Source: Bdellovibrionota bacterium
GTDB taxonomy: Bacteria > Bdellovibrionota > Bdellovibrionia > Bdellovibrionales > JAEYZS01
Assembly (NCBI GenBank): GCA_040386775.1
Contig: JAZKEU010000009.1
Coordinates: 39,641 to 103,640 of the forward strand
Reading direction: 5' to 3'
Length of the DNA: 64,000 nucleotides
Shown here: positions 42,904-52,604 of the stretch, piece by piece
How the letters are laid out: each line of letters begins with the position of its first letter
Numbering within the stretch: position 1 is the stretch's first letter
Translations under genes and position numbers: made by a program
The notes under the pieces: model-generated
Told to the model about the DNA's origin: nothing
The model's database searches: none
Seen by the model: only the letters and a program-made list of their open reading frames with translations

Positions 42904-43434
42904 ATGGAATTGAGTATGATGCCAATAGTATTTTATGTTTTGAGTGGACTTCTGCTGCTCTCGGGTCTTGGCGTAATCTTGGTAACAAGCCCGATTTATT
43001 CGGCGCTTTTTTTATCCATTACCATGTTGCTGCTTTCGGCAATATTCTTTGTCCTTGAGGCGTATTTCTTGGCGGCAATTCAATTGATGGTTTATGCCGG
43101 AGCGGTTGTTGTACTTTTTGTAATGGTTCTCATGATGTTTGATTTAAGAAAGGAAAAAGCCGGATTTTCTGGAAATTGGGCAACGAATGTCGCGAAGACT
43201 TTAATTTCATTGGTTTCTTTGGTTATCCTTTTAACCCCAGTTTTTGTTTTCTTTAATGATGCTAAGCCAGCTTGGTTAGATCAGGCGGGGTTGCCAACTC
43301 AAGATCTTTCTTTGACTCTATTTGCACGACACGTTTTTACATTTGAAGTGATCGGCGTACTTTTGCTTGTAGTGCTGGTTGGAAGCGTAACGCTAGCGAA
43401 ATCTAAAGGTGGAACACATGCTAAGCATCATTAA
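42904..43434 (+). CDS. nuoJ: NADH-quinone oxidoreductase subunit J
   Basis: The ATG at 42904 is preferred over a TTG three bases earlier. The 176-residue protein has five membrane helices and the ND6-type motif AAIQLMVYAGAVVVLFVMVLMM. It starts 9 bp after nuoH, with AGGAGAG upstream, and overlaps nuoK by 17 bp. Confidence 0.94.
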   Translation: MELSMMPIVFYVLSGLLLLSGLGVILVTSPIYSALFLSITMLLLSAIFFVLEAYFLAAIQLMVYAGAVVVLFVMVLMMFDLRKEKAGFSGNWATNVAKTLISLVSLVILLTPVFVFFNDAKPAWLDQAGLPTQDLSLTLFARHVFTFEVIGVLLLVVLVGSVTLAKSKGGTHAKHH

Positions 43435-43738
43435 TCAAATTTCTATAAATCACTTTATTGCGCTCTCGATGATTCTTTTTGTGATCGGGATGGTTGGAGT
43501 ATTGGTAAGAAGAAACGTTATTGTAATTTTAATGAGCATTGAATTGATGTTGAATGCTGTGAATCTTTCGTTTGTCGCCTTTGCAAGATATTTTGGTGAT
43601 GCTAACGGACAAGTAATTGTATTTTTCGTGATGGCCATTGCAGCGGCGGAAGCAGCAATTGGTCTTGCGATTGCGGTTGCAGTATTTAGAAAATTCAACG
43701 GCGTAGAAATTAAACTGTTTGAGAATTTAAAAGGCTAG
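43418..43738 (+). CDS. nuoK: NADH-quinone oxidoreductase subunit K
   Basis: The 106-residue protein has three helices with the conserved Glu in helix 2 (MSIELMLNAVNLSF) and helix 3 (AIAAAEAAIGLAIAV), typical of NuoK/ND4L. The ATG at 43418 follows AAGGTGG; a GTG nine bases earlier is unlikely. Confidence 0.95.
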   Translation: MLSIINQISINHFIALSMILFVIGMVGVLVRRNVIVILMSIELMLNAVNLSFVAFARYFGDANGQVIVFFVMAIAAAEAAIGLAIAVAVFRKFNGVEIKLFENLKG

Positions 43739-43766
43739 CCAAGGGCTAGGCGCGAAAAGGGATAAT

Positions 43767-45689
43767 ATGAGTAACTCATTGATTGTAGCCATTCTAATTC
43801 TTTCACCAGTAATAGGTTTTATATTTAATGGTTTAAGATTTAGAAATCAGCAAGCATACGTAGCTGGCGGAGTCGCGACACTTGCGGCTTTTGTTTCTTT
43901 TGTTTGTTCAGTGGTAATATTCTTTAGACTTTTGGATCTTCCTCACGAATCAAGAGAGATTTCAGTTAACTTCTTCACTTGGGTGAATATTGAAAGTGCC
44001 AAGATCAATGTTTCATTTATGTTTGATACCATCAGCATTTTGATGGCTCTAATTGTAACAGGCGTAGGGACTCTCATTCATTTATTCAGTGTTGGCTACA
44101 TGTCACACGATGAAAGACCATCAAAGTACTTTGCATACTTAAATTTATTCTTATTCAATATGTTGCTATTGATCTTAGGTTCAAACTTGATCGTTATGTT
44201 TGTTGGGTGGGAAGGCGTGGGCCTTTGTTCTTATCTGTTGATCGGGTTCTGGTTTAAAGACGTCGAAAAAGCAAATGCCGGAATGAAAGCCTTCATCACC
44301 AATAGAATTGGGGATGCGGGACTCTTGCTTGGGATTTTTATTATTTTTATGTTATTTGGAACTTTCGAATTTCAAGAGATCAATGCGAGAATGTTAGATG
44401 TTGCAGGGATTCCTCTTTCATTGATCACCGCAGCTTGTTTGCTTTTGTTTGTGGGTGCTGCTGGTAAATCTGCGCAAGTTCCACTCTACGTATGGTTGCC
44501 AGATGCGATGGCGGGTCCAACTCCAGTTTCTGCCCTTATCCATGCTGCGACGATGGTAACAGCCGGGATTTATATGATCGTAAGATTGAATCCTCTGTTC
44601 TTAGCTTCGGAAACTGCCATGATGGTCGTCGCTACAATTGGCGCAATCACAGCGGTTTTTGCGGCAAGCATCGGTCTTACTCAATGGGATATCAAAAAAG
44701 TTCTAGCCTATTCTACAGTTTCACAATTGGGTTATATGTTTTTAGCGGCGGGGGTTGGTGCTTACGGAGCAGCCATGTTTCATCTTATGACTCACGCATT
44801 CTTTAAAGCTCTTATGTTCTTGGGCTCGGGATCTGTGATCCATGCAATGCATGAAGAACAAGACATCAGGAAAATGGGTGGCCTCAAAAAATATTTACCG
44901 ATCACGCACGCAACTTTCTTTGTGGGATGGCTTGCGATCATCGGAACTCCTTTCTTCTCAGGGTTTTTCAGTAAGGATGAAATTTTGTGGATGGCTTGGC
45001 ATTCTCCAAGAGGCCATTTCTTATATTGGCTGGCGGGAGTTCTTGGCGCAGGAATGACAGCGTTCTATATGACAAGATTGATGGCCTTAACTTTCTGGGG
45101 AAAATCTAGAGTTCCAAAAGACATTCATCCCCACGAGTCTTCTCCGGTGATGACGATTCCACTGATCATTCTGGCGATTTTGTCGGTTGTAGGTGGATAC
45201 ATTGGAATTCCGCATGTTCTGGGACATCCGTTTCATCTTCCTAATATTTTAGAAGAATGGTTCCATGGAAAAATTCTTCCAATTCCAGGTATTACTCAAG
45301 CCAACGCGATTGAAGAAATTCTTTTGATGTTGATCTCTGTTTTGGTTGCAGCAGCTTCGGCAACATTAGCGTATATTTTCTATGTTAAAGATCCATCAAA
45401 ACCCGCGGTTGTGGTTTCTAAAATTAAAAAATTCTACGACGTGGTTTACAACAAATATTTCGTTGATGAAATTTATCAAAAATTTATTTTAAATCCGATC
45501 GTTTCATTGAGTAGAGCGTTGTGGCTTTACATGGACGTCGAGTTTATTGATAAAGCGACTTATAAACTTTCTGGATTTGTACAGAATTCAGCGGAAGGTT
45601 TAAAGTCCTTACAAACAGGAAACTTACAAAGATATGCACTTTATATTGTTGTTGGGTTCATAGCGATGATCTCGGTAATATTGTTTTAG
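43767..45689 (+). CDS. nuoL: NADH-quinone oxidoreductase subunit L
   Basis: NuoL/ND5 is an antiporter-like proton-pumping subunit. The 640-residue protein has FVGWEGVGLCSYLLIGFWF, GKSAQVPLYVWLPDAMAGPTPVSALIHAATMVTAG, and the long lateral amphipathic helix region at the C-terminus. Sequence identity to the family is plain. Confidence 0.97.
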   Translation: MSNSLIVAILILSPVIGFIFNGLRFRNQQAYVAGGVATLAAFVSFVCSVVIFFRLLDLPHESREISVNFFTWVNIESAKINVSFMFDTISILMALIVTGVGTLIHLFSVGYMSHDERPSKYFAYLNLFLFNMLLLILGSNLIVMFVGWEGVGLCSYLLIGFWFKDVEKANAGMKAFITNRIGDAGLLLGIFIIFMLFGTFEFQEINARMLDVAGIPLSLITAACLLLFVGAAGKSAQVPLYVWLPDAMAGPTPVSALIHAATMVTAGIYMIVRLNPLFLASETAMMVVATIGAITAVFAASIGLTQWDIKKVLAYSTVSQLGYMFLAAGVGAYGAAMFHLMTHAFFKALMFLGSGSVIHAMHEEQDIRKMGGLKKYLPITHATFFVGWLAIIGTPFFSGFFSKDEILWMAWHSPRGHFLYWLAGVLGAGMTAFYMTRLMALTFWGKSRVPKDIHPHESSPVMTIPLIILAILSVVGGYIGIPHVLGHPFHLPNILEEWFHGKILPIPGITQANAIEEILLMLISVLVAAASATLAYIFYVKDPSKPAVVVSKIKKFYDVVYNKYFVDEIYQKFILNPIVSLSRALWLYMDVEFIDKATYKLSGFVQNSAEGLKSLQTGNLQRYALYIVVGFIAMISVILF

Positions 45690-45702
45690 TCCAAATGTGA
45701 CT

Positions 45703-45726
45703 TACTGAGAGCCAGGGCTCTCGGTG
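45703..45726 (+). other. intercistronic hairpin before nuoM
   Basis: GAGAGCC (45707-45713) pairs with GGCTCTC (45716-45722); outer bases extend the stem with wobbles to TTAC...GGTG. The tail GTGCTACAGGAAG supplies the nuoM ribosome site. The hairpin and tail closely resemble those before atpA (28974-28996). Confidence 0.58.
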
Positions 45727-45745
45727 CTACAGGAAGAGGTACGAA

Positions 45746-47302
45746 ATGTTTTTGAGTTTATTGATAGCGCTGCCAGTGGTATGTGCACTTATAGTTTTTG
45801 CTTTACCAGAGGGTAAAACAAGAATGACCTCCGTATTTCTTGCGGTCTTACAATTTTTGGTGAGTTTGAATTTACTTTTTGTTTTCGATACATCAACGCC
45901 GGCATTACAGCTTGTTGAAAAGTATCTGTGGGTAGAAAGTTTTGGAATCAATTACTTTGTGGGTATTGATGGAATCTCTCTTTGGCTTGTAATGATGACG
46001 GCATTTTTCTTACCAGTTGTGATCTTGGGTAGCTGGCATGCGATTGAATCTAGAGTTAAGATGTTCCATATCAATTTATTCTTACTTCAAGCGTTTATGT
46101 TTGGGACGTTCTTATCTATTGATAGCGTTCTTTTCTATATATTCTTTGAGGCATCACTTATTCCAATGTACTTAATGATTGGTATCTGGGGGGGGACAAG
46201 AAGAATCTATGCAACTATGAAGTTCTTCATCTACACAATGGCAGGATCATTGCTTATGTTGGTAGCGATCATTGCAATGATGTTGATGACAAAAGCACAG
46301 CTAGGAACAATGAGTGCATCACTTCTTGATTTCTATAAATTGGATATTCCTTTTGTAGCAAATGAGTTCTTAAACAGCCAGACATTGATGTTCTTGGCTT
46401 TTTCTTTAGCATTTGCAATCAAAGTTCCGATGTTTCCGGTCCACACATGGTTGCCTGATGCGCACGTTGAAGCTCCAACACCAGGATCCGTTGTTTTAGC
46501 AGCAATTATGCTTAAGATGGGAACTTATGGATTCTTAAGATTTGTAATGCCACTTTTTCCAGAGGCGACTCAGTATTGGGGATGGGTATTTATGTTGCTC
46601 GGAGTGATAGGAATTATTTACGGCGCTTTGGTGGCGATGGTTCAGCCCGACATTAAAAAACTTGTAGCGTATTCTTCTGTTTCGCATATGGGTTATGTTG
46701 TTCTTGGATTATTTGCTCTAAATACATATGGAGTGACAGGCGCTCTTTATCAAATGTTAAACCACGGGGTAAGCACGGGCGCTCTGTTCTTGATGGTGGG
46801 AATGATTTACGAAAGAACGCATTCTAGAGAAATTAAAAATTACGGTGGCTTGGCTTCGGTAATGCCAATTTATACAATCCTTTTCTTGATCGTAACTATG
46901 TCGAGCATTGCGGTTCCAGGTACCAATGGATTTGTAGGTGAGTTTTTTATTTTGATGGGTAGCTTTATGAAAAATAAGGCTTTAGGTTCTATCGCAGTTC
47001 TGGGCGTTGTTCTTGGTGCTGCTTACATGCTTTGGATGGTGAAGAAAGTATTTTTCGGCCCTAAGGGTGAACTTGTTAAGGGCGCCACATCAGAAACCTC
47101 TAATCCTGTATTAAAAGATGTGTCTTTAAGAGAAGTGGTCGTTCTTGCTCCATTGATTGTACTTATTTTCTGGATGGGAATTTTTCCGAATCATTTTTTA
47201 AAATATACAAAAACTAGTATTGAATTCTTAATTGAAAACAAAGCTGACTATAAACTGCATATCCAGGGTGAAGAACAAGCAGTCGCAGCAATAGCCGAAT
47301 AA
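45746..47302 (+). CDS. nuoM: NADH-quinone oxidoreductase subunit M
   Basis: NuoM/ND4 is the second antiporter-like subunit. The 518-residue protein has FFEASLIPMYLMIGIWGG with the conserved Glu, KVPMFPVHTWLPDAHVEAPTPGSVVLAAIMLKMGTYG, and KLVAYSSVSHMGYVVLG. A structured leader hairpin lies just upstream. Confidence 0.97.
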   Translation: MFLSLLIALPVVCALIVFALPEGKTRMTSVFLAVLQFLVSLNLLFVFDTSTPALQLVEKYLWVESFGINYFVGIDGISLWLVMMTAFFLPVVILGSWHAIESRVKMFHINLFLLQAFMFGTFLSIDSVLFYIFFEASLIPMYLMIGIWGGTRRIYATMKFFIYTMAGSLLMLVAIIAMMLMTKAQLGTMSASLLDFYKLDIPFVANEFLNSQTLMFLAFSLAFAIKVPMFPVHTWLPDAHVEAPTPGSVVLAAIMLKMGTYGFLRFVMPLFPEATQYWGWVFMLLGVIGIIYGALVAMVQPDIKKLVAYSSVSHMGYVVLGLFALNTYGVTGALYQMLNHGVSTGALFLMVGMIYERTHSREIKNYGGLASVMPIYTILFLIVTMSSIAVPGTNGFVGEFFILMGSFMKNKALGSIAVLGVVLGAAYMLWMVKKVFFGPKGELVKGATSETSNPVLKDVSLREVVVLAPLIVLIFWMGIFPNHFLKYTKTSIEFLIENKADYKLHIQGEEQAVAAIAE

Positions 47303-47319
47303 GTTAGGAGTAGGCAAAC

Positions 47320-48774
47320 ATGGGTGTATACATACAAGATATCAGTCTAACAATTCCACTTGTGGTGCTGTTTTTATTGAGCATGGTTCCAGTGGCCGTA
47401 AAAGTTATTGGTGGAAATGAAGAGCCACGACCACTAATGACTTTCATATTTGGGATTGCGGCAATTGGGCTAACAGCCGTTGCCGTTTCATTAAGAGCGA
47501 CAAACGAAATCACGTTAGCTTTTGAAAACACCGTTGTTTATAGTCCGCTCATCAAGCTCACGACGGTATTCTTAATCTTATCGGCACTGTTTACTGCGCT
47601 TTTAGCATACAGACATCCCGCAATTCCTAAGAATCAATACTCTGAACACATGTTTTTATTTCTAAACACATTACTTGGAATGTTCGTTCTAGTTTACTCC
47701 CATGATTTGATCTTAACTTTTGTTGGGATCGAGCTTTTATCTTTGCCATTATACGTATTGATCGGCATTGGTGGCAATTCTGTCATTCCAAAAGAATCTT
47801 CGTTTAAGTATTTTGTGTTGGGAAGCTTTGCCTCGGCATTCTTACTTTTTGGTACGGCATTTATTTATGGTGCAACTCAAAGTACAGATATTTCCACAAT
47901 CTTAGAGAATGGTGAAAAATCAAATCAACTTTATCTTACGATGGGTGTGATGATTTTCTTAATTGGATTATTCTTCAAAGTGGCGTTGGTGCCATTCCAT
48001 GCGTGGTTGCCGGATGTCTATCAGGGGGCGCCAACACCGATTACAGCATTCATGGCTACATCGGTGAAGATTGTTATTTTTGTTTTCTTATTAGGATTTG
48101 TGCCGGTAATCAGATTGGTAGAATCACACGCGGTGATTTATGTTCTTCAATGGGTCGCAATTCTTACAATGTTCTTTGGAAACTTGATTGCGCTAAAACA
48201 AAACAATTTCAAAAGAATGCTCGCGTACTCGAGTATTTCTCATTCAGGATATTTATTCCTAGGTATCATCGCCGCAGTTCTAGGTGTGGACGATGCAAGT
48301 GTTCATGGAATTATGTATTACCTTCTAACTTACTTGTTTATGACATTGGGAGCGTTTGCGATCGTTTGTCTTTATGAAAAATCAGAAGACTCAGAGTTAA
48401 CAATTGATCATCTAAAAGGTTTAGCGAAATCTAATCCCTGGCTGGCAGCAGCCTTGAGCGTACTTCTCTTGAGCCTTGCGGGAATTCCTCCCTTCGGCGG
48501 ATTCTTTGCGAAGCTATTCTTGTTCTCCAGCGCAATTCAGGCAGAGCAATTCTGGCTGGTGGTATGGGCAGTGATCAGTTCTGTCATTGGCGTTTACTAC
48601 TACTTAAGACCGATTGTTTATATGTACATGAAAGAAAAAGAAATTCAGGAAGAATTTGTGCAAAATCATAGCGCCGGAGCCATAGCGACAGTCGTATTTT
48701 CTGTCGTCATGATCATTCTTCTTGGATTTGCAGCTCAACCCTTTTTAGCTAAAATCATCCATACCGGAGTTTAG
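47320..48774 (+). CDS. nuoN: NADH-quinone oxidoreductase subunit N
   Basis: NuoN/ND2 is the third antiporter-like subunit. The 484-residue protein has FVGIELLSLPLYVLIGIG, KVALVPFHAWLPDVYQGAPTPITAFMATSVK, and RMLAYSSISHSGYLFLG. It is the last gene of the operon; the convergent glycine-rich protein gene ends only 3 bp away and I see no terminator between them. Confidence 0.97.
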   Translation: MGVYIQDISLTIPLVVLFLLSMVPVAVKVIGGNEEPRPLMTFIFGIAAIGLTAVAVSLRATNEITLAFENTVVYSPLIKLTTVFLILSALFTALLAYRHPAIPKNQYSEHMFLFLNTLLGMFVLVYSHDLILTFVGIELLSLPLYVLIGIGGNSVIPKESSFKYFVLGSFASAFLLFGTAFIYGATQSTDISTILENGEKSNQLYLTMGVMIFLIGLFFKVALVPFHAWLPDVYQGAPTPITAFMATSVKIVIFVFLLGFVPVIRLVESHAVIYVLQWVAILTMFFGNLIALKQNNFKRMLAYSSISHSGYLFLGIIAAVLGVDDASVHGIMYYLLTYLFMTLGAFAIVCLYEKSEDSELTIDHLKGLAKSNPWLAAALSVLLLSLAGIPPFGGFFAKLFLFSSAIQAEQFWLVVWAVISSVIGVYYYLRPIVYMYMKEKEIQEEFVQNHSAGAIATVVFSVVMIILLGFAAQPFLAKIIHTGV

Positions 48775-48777
48775 TTT

Positions 48778-51700
48778 CTAGTTAAAAAGAGTGGCGCAAG
48801 TATTTGCACCTGGCTTAACGGTTAACTGATCCCTTTGAGCATGAATGGATGCACTTAAATTTTGCTGAGCGCGGGCGGCTTCTTGTTCGCGGGTTCTGAT
48901 TTCATTGTACCTAGCTCTCGGCATCACTAAGTTTTGCCCTACCCTTGTTAATTCTGTTTGGCTTGTAATAGATTTATTGGACTGAAGGGCAGCTCTCTTT
49001 TGTCCAAGCTCGGGTCTGCTTAGAGATTTTTGAGTTTTGTAATCTTTTTTAAAATTTTGAATTTTCTGTAGAACTGTTTTTTTATATTCACCATTTTTAG
49101 AAGAAATTTCTTCTTCTGAAAGTAAGCTCGACATCATCGCTAATCTAAGTTTTTTGCTGATTTTTCCGGTAGCATCATTTTGGCTTGTTACAAACAGTGA
49201 AACACCTTTTTGCCACCATGACATTTGTGTTGCCTCAAAGGTCTCAATATTTGACATAAAGTGAATGAAAACATTTTTTTTCGCCGGCGTTATGAGTGAG
49301 TTTCTTACCAACTCTTCTGAAGATTCATGAAGAGCCTCTTTTAAATATCTCATTTTTTTCATTTCGAATTCTATATCTTGGGCTTCGCCCTTCATTTTTT
49401 GAGTTCTAAGCATGATTTGATCATCTACGATGTGACTTAGTAGAACGTCTGCGAGGAGTAGAGCGCGTTCGTGTTTCTCGGTTTCAGGTAGATCGACCCA
49501 AGTTTTGTCTTTCAGATAATCTATAAATTCTCTGGTCAAAGATTCAAAGTTTTCTGATAAGCCAAGGGCCGCAAAATTCTCTTTGCCGAGAACAAAATCC
49601 TGAGAGTGTAGCTTGTCATCTTTCACATCGAGAACAACGGCTGCCCCAAGATTTTTGTCATTTGTTCTTCGTACTTCAATGCGGCCTAGATTCCATTTCT
49701 TAAAAAATAAAAAATTGGATTCCTGTTTCAATTGAGGATCAAATTCATAGGTCACCACAAACTTTCTATTGGGAAAATAGAAATTTAAAAGATTACCTGT
49801 TTTTTCGGCAATTTTTTTAATGTATTTTTCGCTGGGTTTTCCCCAAACCATAAAGCGGGTAGCAAAGAAATATGAAAAGCCCTCTACAAAATGTCTAAAA
49901 CGAACATCACTGCCTTTAATAGATAAAAAATCTTCTTCGGTAATCACATGAGTTTCATCCATAGATACTTCGTTTTTACCACGCTGTCCTTTTCTAAAAC
50001 TATCCCAGCTATCTCGTACGTAATTAAAAAATTGTTTTTGATTGCCATGCTCATTAATAAGGATGTCTCCGTGAGGTACCAGCAATCTTTCTAAAATATT
50101 TTCTGAGCGGTCTTCACTGAATTGTCCAGGAATATAAAAGTTAATTCCTTTGGTTGAAGCAGAAAGTAAAAAATCCTTTTGGGCTAAGAAAAACTGCCCT
50201 TTGGTAGAACCAATTCCGGGGTCGAAAGAATTATTTAGAAGGATTACAAGCTTTCCACCTAATAAATCAGCTAAAGACTTGTTATCCAAAATTCTACTCT
50301 GTAAATCAAGTACTCCATAACTAGAGAGATCCCAAACATCTAATCTTTTTCCTCTAGATCTGGCTAATTTTTTCCATGCGTCCACTTCTTCTCTCGTGGT
50401 GTCGTTATTTATAACCACCAGCCAGTCTAATTGTTCCTTAGAGTTAAAGTATTGCAAAACTCGTATTTCTTGCTCGTGAAACTGTACATCTCTAAATTTT
50501 CCATTTTCATCTGAGAGCGCAAGTCTGGTTTGCAGTTTGTGCGAGCGGTGGACATTTTCTGCGGCCTCAGGCTTTACTTTTACAATAGCTCTTACTATTG
50601 CGGTGTCTCTGCCAGAACCTTTAGGTCCCAGAGATAAAATCGCGCGGGCGAAAGGATTTGAATTTTCAAATCTATTACCGTTTTCATCTAAAATTTCTAA
50701 TTGATCTGCGGGCAAATCTCCTCCGGCCAAGTTTAGGTCTGTGATGATTTGTCTTTTTAATTCGGTTTCACTTCCGAAGTCTCTGTTAGATATGTTTTTA
50801 ACTTCCCAAATGATATGCGAAGCTTCTCCGGGAGCCACGGATCTAAGAACGGTGATCGGCGTGATTTCTACGGGAAAAGTGATTTGGAAGGGCATTTCTT
50901 TTGCGCCGGTGAAATATCGGTTTGCACCAGTTTGAAATGCATCTACTCGAGTGGCAGATCTTTCGGTGAACCTGGCACCAGACTTATTTATCACGACGTC
51001 TTTAACGGTAAATCGTAAAGGTTTATCTAAAACAATTTCTTGGCCCGGCTGAAGAGAAAAAGGAAGTTCCAATTTGATAGGTTCGGCAACGACCCAGTCT
51101 GCATGTGCGAGCGTAACGAGTACTACCATTTTTGAGGGCGTCGGCATGCCTCCGCGATTGCGAATTCTGATTCCACGAACTTCTACTTTTCTATTGGGTT
51201 CATAGATATCATTTTGATCAAGGGGTTTTAAATCGTAGTTTAAAATTTCAATATCAAAGACAGATTTGTATTCTGATGTTTTACCTGAGCCTTCATCCAC
51301 TTCGATAATGAATCGACCGTCTTTACCGTCGGCGCCGGCGGTGGGAGTTTTAGAAGCTCTACGGCCATCGCTACCCTTGGGTCCACTGCTGCCACCAGGA
51401 TTTGAGTGATGAGTAGTTTCGTAGTAAGTTTCAATGGTTGTTCCGCCTTTTCCATCGGGAACAGATCTTGTTCTGGATTCTTGTTCGGTCCAAGAATAGC
51501 TACTGCCGCCATCTCCTCCAGGACCTCCGCTTCCGGGAGTGCCCGGTGTTCCAGCTTTACCACCGGATGCTCCAGTGACATCTGATTTTACCAACATTGC
51601 AAGGTGAGTTTCATCGGCATGAACTCTCAAACGAATTTGCCCGCCATCCCCACCTTTTTTTCCATCAGTGGCTTCTCCGGCGGTCCCGCCAGTGCTACCG

Positions 51701-52179
51701 GTACCTCCGTTATCGCCAGAGCTATAGCGAGTGGCATCCGAACCATCTCTTCCTTTGCCTCCTCTTTCACCGTTACCGCCATTGCCGCCATCTCCACCCT
51801 TTCCACCTTTAGCCACCAAGTGAATGTAACCATTGTCTCCAATATTTAATTGAACAGATTTTTTGCTTTCACCCGATGTAGTTTTGGCCACGCCCTCAAG
51901 GACAAGCTGTCCTTCTAAAGGGTTTCCGGACTGTTTTAATTTTATATCAATGCTGCCTGCATTTTTTCCAGCAGTAGCCTCTGTAGCGTTCTCACCATCT
52001 CGCCCCGTTGTTTGTCTAGAGGCTTCCCCATCATAAGAAGTTCCATGCTTCCCATCTTCCCCTTTTTGACCGGAGACATCGATATTGGAAAGCTGTTGCG
52101 CTTGAACCAAAGGGAAAAAAGAAATTTGTATGGCAACAACGGTAATGATTAAAGATCTTAAAAAAAATGGTGTTTTCAT
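48778..52179 (-). CDS. large secreted protein with collagen-like glycine-rich N-terminus
   Basis: This 1133-residue protein has a signal peptide (residues 1-27, ending LVQA before QQL). Residues about 35-300 contain three glycine-rich blocks with G-x-x and GGDGGNGG-type repeats (KGGKGGDGGNGGNGERGGKG, GTPGTPGSGGPGGDGG), separated by short beta segments such as GQIRLRVHADETHLAMLV. From about 310 follow beta-sandwich-like domains (NRKVEVRGIRIRNRGGMPTP), then an alpha/beta part near LDWLVVINND and a charged helical C-terminal third with coiled coil. It has no membrane segment or lipobox and is probably periplasmic, surface or secreted. I recognise no named family with certainty. Its base composition follows the glycine bias. 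Confidence 0.8.
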   Translation of the reverse strand: MKTPFFLRSLIITVVAIQISFFPLVQAQQLSNIDVSGQKGEDGKHGTSYDGEASRQTTGRDGENATEATAGKNAGSIDIKLKQSGNPLEGQLVLEGVAKTTSGESKKSVQLNIGDNGYIHLVAKGGKGGDGGNGGNGERGGKGRDGSDATRYSSGDNGGTGSTGGTAGEATDGKKGGDGGQIRLRVHADETHLAMLVKSDVTGASGGKAGTPGTPGSGGPGGDGGSSYSWTEQESRTRSVPDGKGGTTIETYYETTHHSNPGGSSGPKGSDGRRASKTPTAGADGKDGRFIIEVDEGSGKTSEYKSVFDIEILNYDLKPLDQNDIYEPNRKVEVRGIRIRNRGGMPTPSKMVVLVTLAHADWVVAEPIKLELPFSLQPGQEIVLDKPLRFTVKDVVINKSGARFTERSATRVDAFQTGANRYFTGAKEMPFQITFPVEITPITVLRSVAPGEASHIIWEVKNISNRDFGSETELKRQIITDLNLAGGDLPADQLEILDENGNRFENSNPFARAILSLGPKGSGRDTAIVRAIVKVKPEAAENVHRSHKLQTRLALSDENGKFRDVQFHEQEIRVLQYFNSKEQLDWLVVINNDTTREEVDAWKKLARSRGKRLDVWDLSSYGVLDLQSRILDNKSLADLLGGKLVILLNNSFDPGIGSTKGQFFLAQKDFLLSASTKGINFYIPGQFSEDRSENILERLLVPHGDILINEHGNQKQFFNYVRDSWDSFRKGQRGKNEVSMDETHVITEEDFLSIKGSDVRFRHFVEGFSYFFATRFMVWGKPSEKYIKKIAEKTGNLLNFYFPNRKFVVTYEFDPQLKQESNFLFFKKWNLGRIEVRRTNDKNLGAAVVLDVKDDKLHSQDFVLGKENFAALGLSENFESLTREFIDYLKDKTWVDLPETEKHERALLLADVLLSHIVDDQIMLRTQKMKGEAQDIEFEMKKMRYLKEALHESSEELVRNSLITPAKKNVFIHFMSNIETFEATQMSWWQKGVSLFVTSQNDATGKISKKLRLAMMSSLLSEEEISSKNGEYKKTVLQKIQNFKKDYKTQKSLSRPELGQKRAALQSNKSITSQTELTRVGQNLVMPRARYNEIRTREQEAARAQQNLSASIHAQRDQLTVKPGANTCATLFN

Positions 52180-52515
52180 ATTTTAAAAAATAGGCCAGGA
52201 AGTTTGTTGGATTTATTCCAAAGGTTATCAAACACCTGAGCGTATTCAGATGCTTAATGAGCAGTTTTTGTGCCAGCTAAAAATAAAGCTATTGGAACTC
52301 GTGCGATAACATGTGTTTAAGAGGAGGTTTTGGCGTCATAAAAAGTCTTTTTTGAATTTTCTAAGCTACATTTGTGCAACAATTGGCGGCGGGAGGGATC
52401 AAAGTCGGTGAGTTAGAGCTAGTTATTAGTCATATAAAATTTTCATCATCAGAATTTAAAAGAGGTTCTAATTCAAGAGGCAAAACGTAACCCTTTGAAA
52501 TCTCTATCATATAAA
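52180..52515. other. intergenic region without recognisable gene
   Basis: Between the two divergent genes there are about 410 bp in all. This part has stop codons in every frame at short intervals and shows no gene, RNA or repeat that I can identify. It must hold the promoter of the glycine-rich protein gene. The remaining part, 52516-52604, is the palindrome array described separately. Confidence 0.5.
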
Positions 52516-52518
52516 TTG

Positions 52519-52586
52519 ATATCATATGATATGCACAAATTAATAATATCATATGATATTAAATATATATTGATATCATATGATAT
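52519..52586. promoter_or_regulatory. three phased palindromic operators upstream of the hipT-like gene
   Basis: The perfect 14-bp palindrome ATATCATATGATAT occurs three times, at 52519-52532, 52546-52559 and 52573-52586, with exactly 27 bp from centre to centre. TTGATA (52516-52521), N17, ATTAAT (52539-52544) is a possible promoter overlapping copies 1 and 2. The helix-turn-helix domain of the second gene downstream is the natural candidate to bind here. Binding and autoregulation are inferred. Confidence 0.82.
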
Positions 52587-52604
52587 GTAATGCAATATAT
52601 CTTT

